The notes beneath the pieces are model-generated. The model was not told the DNA's origin and did not search any database. It saw only the letters and a program-made list of their open reading frames with translations. A DNA stretch of 64,000 nt, from the NCBI RefSeq assembly GCF_020181595.1, contig NZ_CP084028.1, positions 3,487,601-3,551,600 on the forward strand. The letters run 5' to 3'. This document shows positions 51,012-59,401 of this stretch, in pieces. How positions within the stretch are numbered: position 1 is the stretch's first letter; each line of letters begins with the position of its first letter. The DNA comes from [Mycobacterium] vasticus (GTDB lineage Bacteria; Actinomycetota; Actinomycetes; Mycobacteriales; Mycobacteriaceae). Made by a program: the position numbers and the translations under genes.

Positions 51012-51050
51012 CCGGGGGGCTGCCGTCCGAGGGGTACGGCGGCACCGCGG
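51006..51050. terminator. Possible bidirectional terminator between convergent genes
   Basis: The palindrome CCGGCTAGCCGG at 51006-51017 contains the TAG of the kinase, and CGGCTAGCCGGG reappears at about 51049-51060 over the stop of the CoA-transferase. Between them GCCGT and ACGGC form a small stem. Together they could terminate both transcripts without a U-tract, as is common in mycobacteria. The evidence is structural only. Confidence 0.4.
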
Positions 51051-53417
51051 CTAGCCGGGAGCGCTGCCGATCACACCGTCGGCTGCCAGCTGCGCAATCT
51101 CGGCATCGGAGAAGCCGACTTCGCGCAGCAGCTCCTGATTGTGCTCGCCGAGCAGCGGGGCGGGCCGACGATGGAACCGCTTGGGCCCCTGCGTCGGCCG
51201 CGCGGGCAGCGTGCTGTGCCGCACCGCCGGATTGACCGGGTGGTCGACCTCCTCGAAGAACCCGCGGTGCTGCAACTGAGCCAACTCGGCCTGCCGATGC
51301 GGCTGCATCGCCTTGGCCACGGGCACCCCGGCCGGCCACAGCGCCTCGACGATCTCGTCGCCGCCGCGTTCGGCACACCACTGCGCCAGTCGGGCGTCGA
51401 TCAGGTCGTGGTGCTTGCGGCGCCCGGCGTGGGTGGCAAGGCCCGGGTCGCCGGCCCAGTCCGGGCGGCCCAACGCCTCGCCGAGTGCGGTCCACTGTTC
51501 GTCGGTGGCGATCGCGATGGCCACCCAGCTGTCGAGACGGCCGAACTCGTCGATATCGGCGGTGCGATAAAGGTTCTGCGGCGCGGCGGTCGGTCCGCGG
51601 TTGCCGTCGCGTTGCAGCAGCGCCCCGTAGGCGGAGTATTCGATCACCTGCTCGGCGGCGATGTTGAGCGCAGCGTCGACCATCGCCGCTTCCACCAGCA
51701 GGCCCTGGCCGGTGCGGCGGCGATGCTCCAGCGCGAGCAGCACCGCGTTGAGCGCGTGCACGCCCGCGTTGGGGTCGCCCACCGAGTACGGCTCGTACGG
51801 GTTGCGTTCCGGGAATCCGGTCAGCCAGCTGACCCCGGATGCGGCCTCGATGACGTAGGCGAACGCCGGATTGTCCCGCCAGGGGCCGTCCAGGCCGAAA
51901 CCGGGCATCCGCACCATGATTGCGCGGGGCTGCAGGTCCCGGACCGTGTCGAAGCCCAGCCCGATCTGCTCGAGGACCCGGGGGGTGAAGTTCTCCACGA
52001 TCACGTCGGCGGTCGCGATCAGCTTCCGCAGCACGTCCCGGCCGGCCTCGCGCTGCAGGTCGACGGTGAGGCCCTTCTTGTTGGTGTTCAGCGCCGAGAA
52101 GATCGGCGAGCGTTCCCACCACTGCGGTTCGCTGACCGGGATCCCGGCGATCAAACGGGTTCCGTCCGGCCGGCGGGCGGACTCCACATGGATGACGTCG
52201 GCACCGAGCATCGCCAGCGGGTGCGTGCAACTCGGGCCGGCCCAGAACGTGGTCAGATCCACCACCCGCAGACCGGCGAACGGCAGGACCTCGGCGCGGT
52301 CTTCGTCGCCCGGAGCGGGTCGGGCCTGCAGTGTCGAGGACCGGTAGTGCTCGGTGTGCTCACCAAGACGCGGCGCGGACTGTGGCGCCCGGAGCTCGGC
52401 GGAATCCAGCCGATAGGGCCGGGCGGGTTGGGTGAAGCCATCGGGGTGGGTGACGAACGAGCGTCGGTCCACGAAATGATCGAGTCCGGTGACGTTGGCG
52501 CCGTTGGCAACCGGAGCGTTCGGGATGCGGAACGCGGTCGCCAGTTCGCGGATCTCCTGCACCGTCTGCTCTTTCACCCAGGCGTAGATCTCCTCGGCCT
52601 TCTCGTTGGCCTGCTGAGTGATCGACAGCGGCGAGTCCTCGTCGATCCACTCCGGATGCCCGGTCATCGCGCACAGATCGAACCACTGCTGGGCGGTACC
52701 GCAGCCGACGTCGACGAGGCCGTCTTTGGCCGAGGCGATTCCGGGGACGGTGAGCTTGCGGGCGTCGCGCCAGGGCCGGCCGAGCATCTCGAAATAGGTG
52801 ACCGGGAAATACGTCAGCCCGAGGACCGCGGTCTCCAGCATCGACAGGTCCAGCAGCTCACCCGCGCCGCCATCGCCGCGGGCGTACCAACATGCCAGCG
52901 TCAGCGCACTGGCATACGCCCCGGCAAGGTATTCGCCGACCTGTCCGCCGACGAATGCCGGTGGCAGATCGGGTGATCCGCGGCCGATCCCGAAGACCCC
53001 GCCGGACCAGGCCTGCAGGGTGAACTCGGTGGCGGCACGCTCGGACCACGGCCCGTCCAACCCGAACGGGGTGATGGCGGTGACGATCAGATGCGGGTGG
53101 TCGCGGCGGATCCGTTCGGGGGCATGCTGTTCGGCCGGCCCGCGTGACCACACCACCGCATCTGCGCCGGCGAGCAGGTTCTCGACGAGCTCGGGCTCGG
53201 CCGGGTCACCGATGACGCTGTGTTTGCCACCGGCCAGAAAGCTGAACAGGGCGCCCCCCTCACCGGATCCCGAAGCCGACCACGACCGCAGCGGATCACC
53301 CTGCGGTGGCTCGACTTTGATGACGTGCGCACCGCCGTCGGACAACAGCCGGGTGCAGTAAGCGCCGGCGATTCCGGTGGACAGATCGACGACGGTGAAA
53401 CCGTCCAGCGGTGACAC
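51051..53417 (-). CDS. Fused double CaiB/BaiF (family III) CoA-transferase
   Basis: 788 residues containing two full family III CoA-transferase units. The first starts FTVVDLSTGIAGAYCTRLL, the second near residue 380 with GLRVVDLTTFWAGPSC. The second keeps the catalytic Asp region SVGDPNAGVHAL; in the first the corresponding stretch is VGGQVGEYLAG, with no Asp, so only one half is likely catalytic. Normal members have about 400 residues and act as intertwined dimers, so the fusion may be a covalent dimer. It would move CoA between acids without ATP. Last gene of the minus operon from 60054. Confidence 0.85.
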   Translation of the reverse strand: MSPLDGFTVVDLSTGIAGAYCTRLLSDGGAHVIKVEPPQGDPLRSWSASGSGEGGALFSFLAGGKHSVIGDPAEPELVENLLAGADAVVWSRGPAEQHAPERIRRDHPHLIVTAITPFGLDGPWSERAATEFTLQAWSGGVFGIGRGSPDLPPAFVGGQVGEYLAGAYASALTLACWYARGDGGAGELLDLSMLETAVLGLTYFPVTYFEMLGRPWRDARKLTVPGIASAKDGLVDVGCGTAQQWFDLCAMTGHPEWIDEDSPLSITQQANEKAEEIYAWVKEQTVQEIRELATAFRIPNAPVANGANVTGLDHFVDRRSFVTHPDGFTQPARPYRLDSAELRAPQSAPRLGEHTEHYRSSTLQARPAPGDEDRAEVLPFAGLRVVDLTTFWAGPSCTHPLAMLGADVIHVESARRPDGTRLIAGIPVSEPQWWERSPIFSALNTNKKGLTVDLQREAGRDVLRKLIATADVIVENFTPRVLEQIGLGFDTVRDLQPRAIMVRMPGFGLDGPWRDNPAFAYVIEAASGVSWLTGFPERNPYEPYSVGDPNAGVHALNAVLLALEHRRRTGQGLLVEAAMVDAALNIAAEQVIEYSAYGALLQRDGNRGPTAAPQNLYRTADIDEFGRLDSWVAIAIATDEQWTALGEALGRPDWAGDPGLATHAGRRKHHDLIDARLAQWCAERGGDEIVEALWPAGVPVAKAMQPHRQAELAQLQHRGFFEEVDHPVNPAVRHSTLPARPTQGPKRFHRRPAPLLGEHNQELLREVGFSDAEIAQLAADGVIGSAPG

Positions 53418-53420
53418 CGG

Positions 53421-54383
53421 CTAGCTGTCCTTGTTGCGACTGGACTTGCTCAACCGGAAATCCGGGGGGAACTTGGCGTCGTTGTCCTTGACCGCGCCGG
53501 ACAGCCCGGATTCGATGGCCTCGTCGAGCATCAGGTCATCGGCGTCGGGGGCGACCCCGGAGCCCATCGATTCGAAGAACGCCGACAGCAGGCTGCCCAT
53601 GTACTCACCCTGGTGCTGCTTGTAGACCTCGAAGAACATCTTTTGCATGAACACCGTGTCCACCGGCCGGTTGCGGGCGCAGGCAAGCGCGTATTTGGCG
53701 ACTTCGTCTTCGAGCTGGTCGCGGGGCACCACCTTGTTGAGAAAGTTGCACTTATCCATGTCCGCGGCCGTGAAAGGCCTTCCGGTGAAGACCATTTCGG
53801 AGAACTTGCGCAGCCCCATCATCTGCACCCAGGTCCACATCCGCGGGCCCCAGCCGTAGTAGCGGAACGACGGATGCCCGAACAGTGCGTCGTCGCTGGA
53901 GATCACCAGGTCGGCGTCGGCGGCCTGGTAGAAATGCCAGCCGTAGCAGTAGCCCTTGGCCTCGACGATGCTGATCTTCTTGAGTTCCTGCAGCGGCCGG
54001 TTGCCGGCCTGCACATTGGCGTACCAGGCGCTGATGGTGGCGCCGTTGCGGAAGGTGCCCTTGGGCGGATAGTTGACGTCTTCGCCCAGGGCACCCTCCA
54101 GCTTGAGCTCGGCCAGCCGCAGCTCCGGGTTCTCGACGCCCTCCATGAACTCGGGAAGGTCGGCGCCGCTGCCCAGATTCTCTCCGACGCCGCGGATGAC
54201 CACCACTTTGACGTCGTTGTCGACACTGGCGCCGCGCAGCAGGTCGGCGTAGCGAAGCCGCGCGGCGGACGTCGGCGCGTTCAGGTACTCCGGCCGATCG
54301 AAGGTGATGGTCGCGATCTTGGTGGCCGGGTCCTTGTGGTAGCGGATGATCTCCTCGGGAGTCGGCCGCTCGGATTCGCCCAT
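53421..54383 (-). CDS. Divergent crotonase lacking catalytic Glu residues
   Basis: 320 residues. The opening IATITFDRPEYLNAPTSA and GVGENLGSGADLPEFMEG are crotonase blocks, but the first active-site loop reads EAKGYCYGWHFYQAADADL (no Glu) and the second GHPSFRYYGWGPRMWTWV. It also has an extra insert around residues 85-135 (KLEGALGEDVNYPPKGTFRNG) and a 50-residue C-terminal tail. It is clearly not a standard hydratase; a hydrolase or ring-cleaving member is possible. It lies between the CoA-transferase and two M24-family genes, with gaps of 3 and 1 bp. Confidence 0.8.
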   Translation of the reverse strand: MGESERPTPEEIIRYHKDPATKIATITFDRPEYLNAPTSAARLRYADLLRGASVDNDVKVVVIRGVGENLGSGADLPEFMEGVENPELRLAELKLEGALGEDVNYPPKGTFRNGATISAWYANVQAGNRPLQELKKISIVEAKGYCYGWHFYQAADADLVISSDDALFGHPSFRYYGWGPRMWTWVQMMGLRKFSEMVFTGRPFTAADMDKCNFLNKVVPRDQLEDEVAKYALACARNRPVDTVFMQKMFFEVYKQHQGEYMGSLLSAFFESMGSGVAPDADDLMLDEAIESGLSGAVKDNDAKFPPDFRLSKSSRNKDS

Positions 54384-54384
54384 C

Positions 54385-55521
54385 TCAGTTCCCTTCCGGC
54401 CGAAGCGGACTCGACGACAGCACCTCGTGGCCGTCCTCGGTGATCAGCACCGCCTCACGGCCGAACACCGCGCCGACGCCGGGCTCGAACACGTATCCGG
54501 TGACGGCCAGCACCATCCCCGGCTCGAGCTGCTCGGCGGCGGCGGTGGCCGGAAGTTGTGCCGACACCACCGGCGGATCGAACCCGAGCCCCAGCCCGTG
54601 TGCCACCGGCACCGGCGGCAACGGCTCACCCGAGGCGGCGTAGGCGTCCAGCAGTTCACTGCCGGACGCCCCCGGACGCAGCCGGCCGGCGAGCTTGCCC
54701 CACAACGCATCCCAGCGCCCGTAGAGAGCTTCGACTGCGGCGGTCACCGGTCCGGCGGGGTAGGTCCGGCCCACCTCGCCGACGTAGCCGCAGGCCAGCA
54801 CGCCGGCGGAGAACGCCACCAGGTCACCGGGCTGCACCCGGCCGCTGCCGGCCACCCGGCGCCACGGGTGTTCCCGCGATGTCACCCAGGCGACGTCCTG
54901 GGTGGCAGGGGTGCTGTAACCGCCGGCGGTCATCGCCTCCAGCAGCACACCGGTCAGGGTCTGCTCGCTGACGCCGGACTCCAGCGCGGCCACCGCGACC
55001 GCCATCGCAGACTCGGCGACCTGCACCGAGGTCCGCAGCGCGGTGACCTCGTCGGGTGTCTTGATGCGGCGCGCGGCCCGCATCGCCAGTTCCCCGTCGA
55101 CCAGTTCCGCCTTCGGGAAGGCCATCGGCAGCAGCTGGGCGAACAGCGGTGACATCGCGTCGGTGCCTACCCGCCGGGCGGTGGCCGCACCGTCGATACG
55201 CGCCAGGTTTGCGATTGTGTTGGTGGGGTTCCAGGAGATGCCGTAGAGGTTCTCGTGCGGAATGTCTTCGGGCACACCCTCATCCCAGGTGCTGAGCAGA
55301 TGGATCGCCCCGGTGGCGCGGACCAGTACGCAGGTGGGCCCGAACGGGCGGGTGCCGGCCACCCAGAGCTGCGGCGCCCCGGTGATGTAGCGGACGTTGG
55401 CCTGCCGTCCCAGCACCAGCACGTCCAGGTCGTGGGCGGCCATCTGCGCCAGCGCGCGTTCGCGTCGCCCGCCGCGCAGTGCGACAGAGTCCGGCATCAC
55501 CTCGGTTGCGGTCATCGTCAT
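54385..55521 (-). CDS. M24-fold protein with lost metal ligands (pseudo-peptidase)
   Basis: 378 residues of the creatinase/aminopeptidase-P fold: N-terminal domain QANVRYITGAPQLW and C-terminal pita-bread domain LEPGMVLAV. Compared with the neighbour at 55518-56768, the five metal ligands Asp266, Asp277, His342, Glu377 and Glu391 align here with Ser238, Glu249, His308, Thr341 and Arg355; only the His remains, plus a Glu in place of Asp. A dinuclear metal site is therefore unlikely. It may be a metal-free lyase of the creatinase type or a non-catalytic partner. The ATG overlaps the upstream stop (ATGA). Confidence 0.82.
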   Translation of the reverse strand: MTMTATEVMPDSVALRGGRRERALAQMAAHDLDVLVLGRQANVRYITGAPQLWVAGTRPFGPTCVLVRATGAIHLLSTWDEGVPEDIPHENLYGISWNPTNTIANLARIDGAATARRVGTDAMSPLFAQLLPMAFPKAELVDGELAMRAARRIKTPDEVTALRTSVQVAESAMAVAVAALESGVSEQTLTGVLLEAMTAGGYSTPATQDVAWVTSREHPWRRVAGSGRVQPGDLVAFSAGVLACGYVGEVGRTYPAGPVTAAVEALYGRWDALWGKLAGRLRPGASGSELLDAYAASGEPLPPVPVAHGLGLGFDPPVVSAQLPATAAAEQLEPGMVLAVTGYVFEPGVGAVFGREAVLITEDGHEVLSSSPLRPEGN

Positions 55522-56768
55522 GGTCCTTCCCCGTAGGGCGTGTACGGGTAGTCGGTCAACGCGATCCAGCCGTCCTCGGTGACGACGACCACCTCTTCGC
55601 CCCGGTAGCCGCCGGTGCCGTCCTCCCACACCACCGGCTCGAGCACCAGCACCATCCCGGGTTCGAAGGCGAAGTTGTTGTCGAACTCGTCGCCCAGATC
55701 GGTTCCGATCATCGGCATCTCGGCGGCGTTCACCCCGATGCCGTGGCCGAGGTAGAAGTGCGGCAGCCAGGGCCGGGTTCCGTCACCGTTGGCCGCAATC
55801 GCCGCCCGAGCCAGGTCGCCGGAGGTCACTCCTGCTCGCAGCACGCCGCGCACGGCGTCGAGGATCTCCCGCCACTTGCGGAATTGGGCCTGCTGACGAG
55901 GATTCGGGTCGGCCCCCACCACCCAGGTGCGGCCGAAGTCCGAGCAGTACCCGCCGTAGGTGATCGAGACGTCGGTCCACAGCACATCGCCGGTCAGCAG
56001 TTCGCGTTCGGTGGACAGCAGCGGCAGTGCCAGATCCCCGTGGGTGGTCCACACCCCGGATTCGCGGGTGTCGGGCATGACCTGCCAGATCGGTTCCAGC
56101 ATGCTGGCGCTGGCCCCCAATTCGAAGGCGTGCCGCAGGAATTGGGCCGACAGGTCGATCTGGCGGATTCCGGGCGCCAGCGCCGCCTGCACGTCGACCA
56201 TGGCCTCGTCGGTGATCCGGCAGGCGGTGCGGATGCAGGCCAGCTCGTCGACGGTCTTGATCATCTTGGCGGCGCTGACGACCTGGGACGCATCCACCGG
56301 CCGCCCGCCCGGGAAGAGCCGATCCTTGGCGCGCCGCATCGCCCCGGTGCACTCATCGATTCCGATCACCGCATTGCCGGGGATCAGCTCGGCGAGCATC
56401 CGGGCGAAATGCTCTACCCCTTCGTCGAATTCGAGGTAGACCGGGCCGTGGACGTGGTCGGCCGGCAGGTCGGACTCGCCGGATGCACCCTCCCGGAACG
56501 GCAGGAACAGGTGCGGCCACTCGTCTGCGGCCAGTACCACGGCCACCGGCCGCTCGACATGGGACAGTCCGGCGTCGCCGAGCCGCCAACTGGTGCCGGT
56601 GGCGTAGGTGACGGCGTTGTTGCCCAGCAGGATCAGCGCGTCGACGCCGCGGTCGGCCATCGCCGCCCGTAGTCGCGCCCCGGTCTCGCGGCGCAGCCGG
56701 GCCCGGTCGGGGACCTCGGGTATCTCGATGCCGCCAATAGTCGCGGTCGCCGATGTCGGTGCGGTCAT
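55518..56768 (-). CDS. M24-family metallohydrolase (Xaa-Pro peptidase-like)
   Basis: 416 residues. N-terminal creatinase-like domain with ALILLGNNAVTYATGTSWR; C-terminal pita-bread domain with all five metal ligands: Asp266 and Asp277 in WTDVSITYGGYCSDFGRT, His342 in LGHGIGVNAAEMP, Glu377 in VLVLEPVVW and Glu391 in YRGEEVVVV. It should bind two metal ions and cleave a C-N (Xaa-Pro, creatine-like or ester-like) bond. In this catabolic operon a small-molecule amide rather than a peptide is a reasonable substrate. It overlaps both neighbours (TGATG and ATGA). Confidence 0.86.
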   Translation of the reverse strand: MTAPTSATATIGGIEIPEVPDRARLRRETGARLRAAMADRGVDALILLGNNAVTYATGTSWRLGDAGLSHVERPVAVVLAADEWPHLFLPFREGASGESDLPADHVHGPVYLEFDEGVEHFARMLAELIPGNAVIGIDECTGAMRRAKDRLFPGGRPVDASQVVSAAKMIKTVDELACIRTACRITDEAMVDVQAALAPGIRQIDLSAQFLRHAFELGASASMLEPIWQVMPDTRESGVWTTHGDLALPLLSTERELLTGDVLWTDVSITYGGYCSDFGRTWVVGADPNPRQQAQFRKWREILDAVRGVLRAGVTSGDLARAAIAANGDGTRPWLPHFYLGHGIGVNAAEMPMIGTDLGDEFDNNFAFEPGMVLVLEPVVWEDGTGGYRGEEVVVVTEDGWIALTDYPYTPYGEGP

Positions 56769-57937
56769 CACAGCCCCAGGAACGTTTTGATGTTGCCGCC
56801 GACCACCTTTGCCGCGTCCTGCGACCCAAGGGCCGCCACGACGTTGGCCAGTGACTTCTCCGAGTACCCGAACGTGCTCTCGTTGTGCGGGTAGTCCGAG
56901 GACCACATCACGCGATCCACCCCGATCTGGTCGATCAGCCGCAGACCGAGCGGGTCGACCATGAACGACGCGCTCATGTGGGTGTCCCAGTAGTGCCGGA
57001 TGTCGTGCTGCAACTGGTGGGTGAACATGTGCTGGTAGGACGCCAGCAGGTGTTCGGCGTCCTGCAGGGCGGTGGGCACCCAGGCGATCCCGCCTTCGAA
57101 CCAGCCGACCCGCAAGCCGGGGTGGCGGTCCAGAATGCCGGAGAAGATGTATTTCGCGAACTGCTCGCGGAACGAGTCGACATTGACCATCATGCCCACC
57201 ACGACGCTGTTGACCTCGCATGGCGTCTTGGGCGGAGTCTCACCGATGTGATGGGTGATCGGCAGTCCTGCCGCTTCGATCTCGTCCCACACCGGATCCA
57301 TCACCCGGGCGCCGAAGTCGATGATGTTGCCTTCGTCGTCCTTGCCGGGGTTCAGCGGCAACAGGAACGTCTTGAGCCCCAAGGACTTCAGCTCGTCCAG
57401 GGTGCGCCGGGTGCCGGCGGGGTCCCACCAGTTGATCAGGCCGACCCCGTAGAAGTGCCCGCCTGAGCGCTCCTGCAGCTCGGCCATGTACTCGTTGTAG
57501 ATGCGGAAGACCCGCTCCCGCAGGTCCTTGTCGGGGAAATGAAACAGGGCGAGTACAGCGTTCGGAAACGCCAGTTCCCTGTCGACGCCGTCGGAGGCCA
57601 GCTCGGCGATACGGGCCTCGATGTTGCTGCTGGCCGCACCGGCCAAGTCGTCGTACTGCATGAGCACCGCCGAGAAGTCGCCCGGCAGGAACGACTGCCC
57701 CTTGCGGCCGACCATGTAGGCACCGTCTTCGTACCAGATGCGAGGTGCCTTGTCGCGCAACTCTTCCGGGAATCGTTCGAAGAAGATGTCGTCGGCGATC
57801 GAGATGTGGTTGTCGGCGGAGAACACCTCGGTGCCGGCCGGCAGTCCAGTCCCGCTCAGGCCGGCCGCTGCCTGACCTTGCCGGTCTTTGGGTGCCCCGT
57901 ATCCGCCGGGGGGATAGAAAGTTGTTGTGCTGGACAT
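56768..57937 (-). CDS. Amidohydro_2-type metal-dependent hydrolase
   Basis: 389 residues from the ATG at 57937 with GGAG about ten bases upstream. EVFSADNHISIADDIFFE, ITHHIGETPPK, GWFEGGIAWVP and MWSSDYPHNESTFGYS form the signature set, with the second and third closer to the protein at 9854-11116 than to the DADNHxYE subfamily. A 40-residue N-terminal extension (SSTTTFYPPGGYGAPKD) is Pro/Gly-rich and probably flexible. It lies 24 bp after a P450, before two M24-family genes. The substrate is unknown. Confidence 0.85.
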   Translation of the reverse strand: MSSTTTFYPPGGYGAPKDRQGQAAAGLSGTGLPAGTEVFSADNHISIADDIFFERFPEELRDKAPRIWYEDGAYMVGRKGQSFLPGDFSAVLMQYDDLAGAASSNIEARIAELASDGVDRELAFPNAVLALFHFPDKDLRERVFRIYNEYMAELQERSGGHFYGVGLINWWDPAGTRRTLDELKSLGLKTFLLPLNPGKDDEGNIIDFGARVMDPVWDEIEAAGLPITHHIGETPPKTPCEVNSVVVGMMVNVDSFREQFAKYIFSGILDRHPGLRVGWFEGGIAWVPTALQDAEHLLASYQHMFTHQLQHDIRHYWDTHMSASFMVDPLGLRLIDQIGVDRVMWSSDYPHNESTFGYSEKSLANVVAALGSQDAAKVVGGNIKTFLGL

Positions 57938-57961
57938 GTCAATCCACTCCAATCGGGCGGG

Positions 57962-59200
57962 TTACCAGGTGACGGGGAGTTCGTAGACGCCGTAGGCGAG
58001 GCGGTCGTTCTTGAACGGGATCTCATCGACCCCGACCGCGAGCCGAAGGGTCGGGATGCGGCGGAACAGGGTGCGGAAGGCGATCACCATCTCGGCGCGG
58101 GCCAGCTGCTGGCCCACGCACTGGTGCGGACCGAACCCGAACGCCATGTGCTGGCGGGCCGGCCGCGTCAGGTCCAAGACCTCGGGCTCGCTGAACACCG
58201 AAGCGTCCCAGTTGGCCGGCGCCAGGTCGATGATGATGCCGTCGCCGGCGCGGATGGTCTCGCCGCCGATCTCGATGTCCTCCAACGCGACTCGGCGCTG
58301 GCCGGTGTGGATGATCGACAGGTAGCGCAACAGTTCCTCGACCGCGCCTGCGATCGCGGCGTCGTCATCGCCGCGGAACACCGCGGTGCGCTCGGCGATC
58401 TTGTCGGGATCGCCCAGCAGCGCAACGATTCCCAAGCCGATCATGTTGGCAGTCGTCTCGTGGCCGGCAATCAGCATTCCGGTGCCCAGCTGGGTGGCCT
58501 CGCGCACCGACAGCTCACCGTCTTTGACCCGCTTACCCAGGTCGGTGACCATGTCCTCGGCCGGTTCGGCCATCCTGGCCTCCAGCAGCCGGACCAGGTA
58601 CTTGGACAGTTCGGTGGCACCCTCGGCGAGGTCGTCGGAGGTGGCGTTGCGGTCCACGCCCATGGTGGCGTGCTGCTGGAAGAACTCGTGGTCCTCGTAA
58701 GGGACGCCGAGTAGTTCGCTGATGACCAGCGACGGGATCGGCAGCGCGAATCCCTCGATCAGGTCGGCCGGCTGGGGTCCGGCCAGGATCGCGTCGATGT
58801 GTTCGTCGGTGATGCGTTGCGCGACCGGGGTCAGCGCGTCGACCCGCTTCATGGTCAGCGACGGCGACAGGATCCGGCGGTACCGGATGTGCTCGGCGCC
58901 GTCGGTGGTGAACACCGACTTGGGTCGGTGATCGACGCTGGCACGCATCATCTCGTTCCAGTGCGGGAACCCGGGCTGGTGGTCGTCCACGCTGACCCGC
59001 GGGTCGGAGAACAGTGTGCGGACGGCGTCGTAGCCGGTGATCAGCCACGGCGTGCTGCCGTCCCAGATCCGCACTCGGCTCAGCGGCGCCTGCGCGGCCA
59101 GCGCCATGGTCTGCGGCGGCGGCGCGAACGGGCACCGGCCGTCGCGGGTCATGGGGTACTCCGGTGTCGCGGTGGCCGCGATGGTGGTTGCGTCGGTCAC
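57962..59200 (-). CDS. Cytochrome P450, CYP105-like
   Basis: 412 residues. The N-terminus RDGRCPFAPPPQTMAL and VRIWDGSTPWLITGYDAVR is typical of CYP105-type actinobacterial P450s. Haem motif GFGPHQCVGQQLA (Cys361), I-helix LIAGHETTANMIG and K-helix EELLRYLS are intact. A [3Fe-4S]-type ferredoxin gene lies 3 bp upstream, the usual electron donor pair. The operon is led by a TetR gene and carries on with an amidohydrolase and M24 genes, so this P450 probably starts the pathway. Subfamily number not assigned. Confidence 0.9.
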   Translation of the reverse strand: MTDATTIAATATPEYPMTRDGRCPFAPPPQTMALAAQAPLSRVRIWDGSTPWLITGYDAVRTLFSDPRVSVDDHQPGFPHWNEMMRASVDHRPKSVFTTDGAEHIRYRRILSPSLTMKRVDALTPVAQRITDEHIDAILAGPQPADLIEGFALPIPSLVISELLGVPYEDHEFFQQHATMGVDRNATSDDLAEGATELSKYLVRLLEARMAEPAEDMVTDLGKRVKDGELSVREATQLGTGMLIAGHETTANMIGLGIVALLGDPDKIAERTAVFRGDDDAAIAGAVEELLRYLSIIHTGQRRVALEDIEIGGETIRAGDGIIIDLAPANWDASVFSEPEVLDLTRPARQHMAFGFGPHQCVGQQLARAEMVIAFRTLFRRIPTLRLAVGVDEIPFKNDRLAYGVYELPVTW

Positions 59201-59203
59201 GCT

Positions 59204-59401
59204 CTACTCCTCGACGATCTTGATGGCTCCGGACGGACAGACTGCGACCGCCTGACGAACGGCGTCGGCCAGTTCTTCGGGCGGGTTCTCATCGAGCAGG
59301 ACGACGACGCCGTCCTCGTCGCGCTGGTCGAACACGCGCGGCGCGATCGCGGCGCACTGCCCGGACGACGCGCAGATGTTCTGGTCGGCGGTGACTTTCA
59401 T
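59204..59401 (-). CDS. [3Fe-4S] ferredoxin for the adjacent P450
   Basis: 65 residues. Three cysteines in the CxxxxxC...CP pattern (Cys10 and Cys16 in NICASSGQC, Cys55 in VCPSGAI) are those of the single-cluster [3Fe-4S] ferredoxins that feed actinobacterial P450s; the fourth cysteine of [4Fe-4S] types is missing (Ala in CAAIAP). The start ATG at 59401 overlaps the stop of tetR. It is the only ferredoxin in the window and may serve all four P450s; no ferredoxin reductase is encoded here. Confidence 0.9.
   Translation of the reverse strand: MKVTADQNICASSGQCAAIAPRVFDQRDEDGVVVLLDENPPEELADAVRQAVAVCPSGAIKIVEE

Noticed and set aside
51141..52976. Plus-strand open frame of about 610 codons
   Set aside because: Antisense shadow of the fused CoA-transferase, with low-complexity composition and no recognisable motif.
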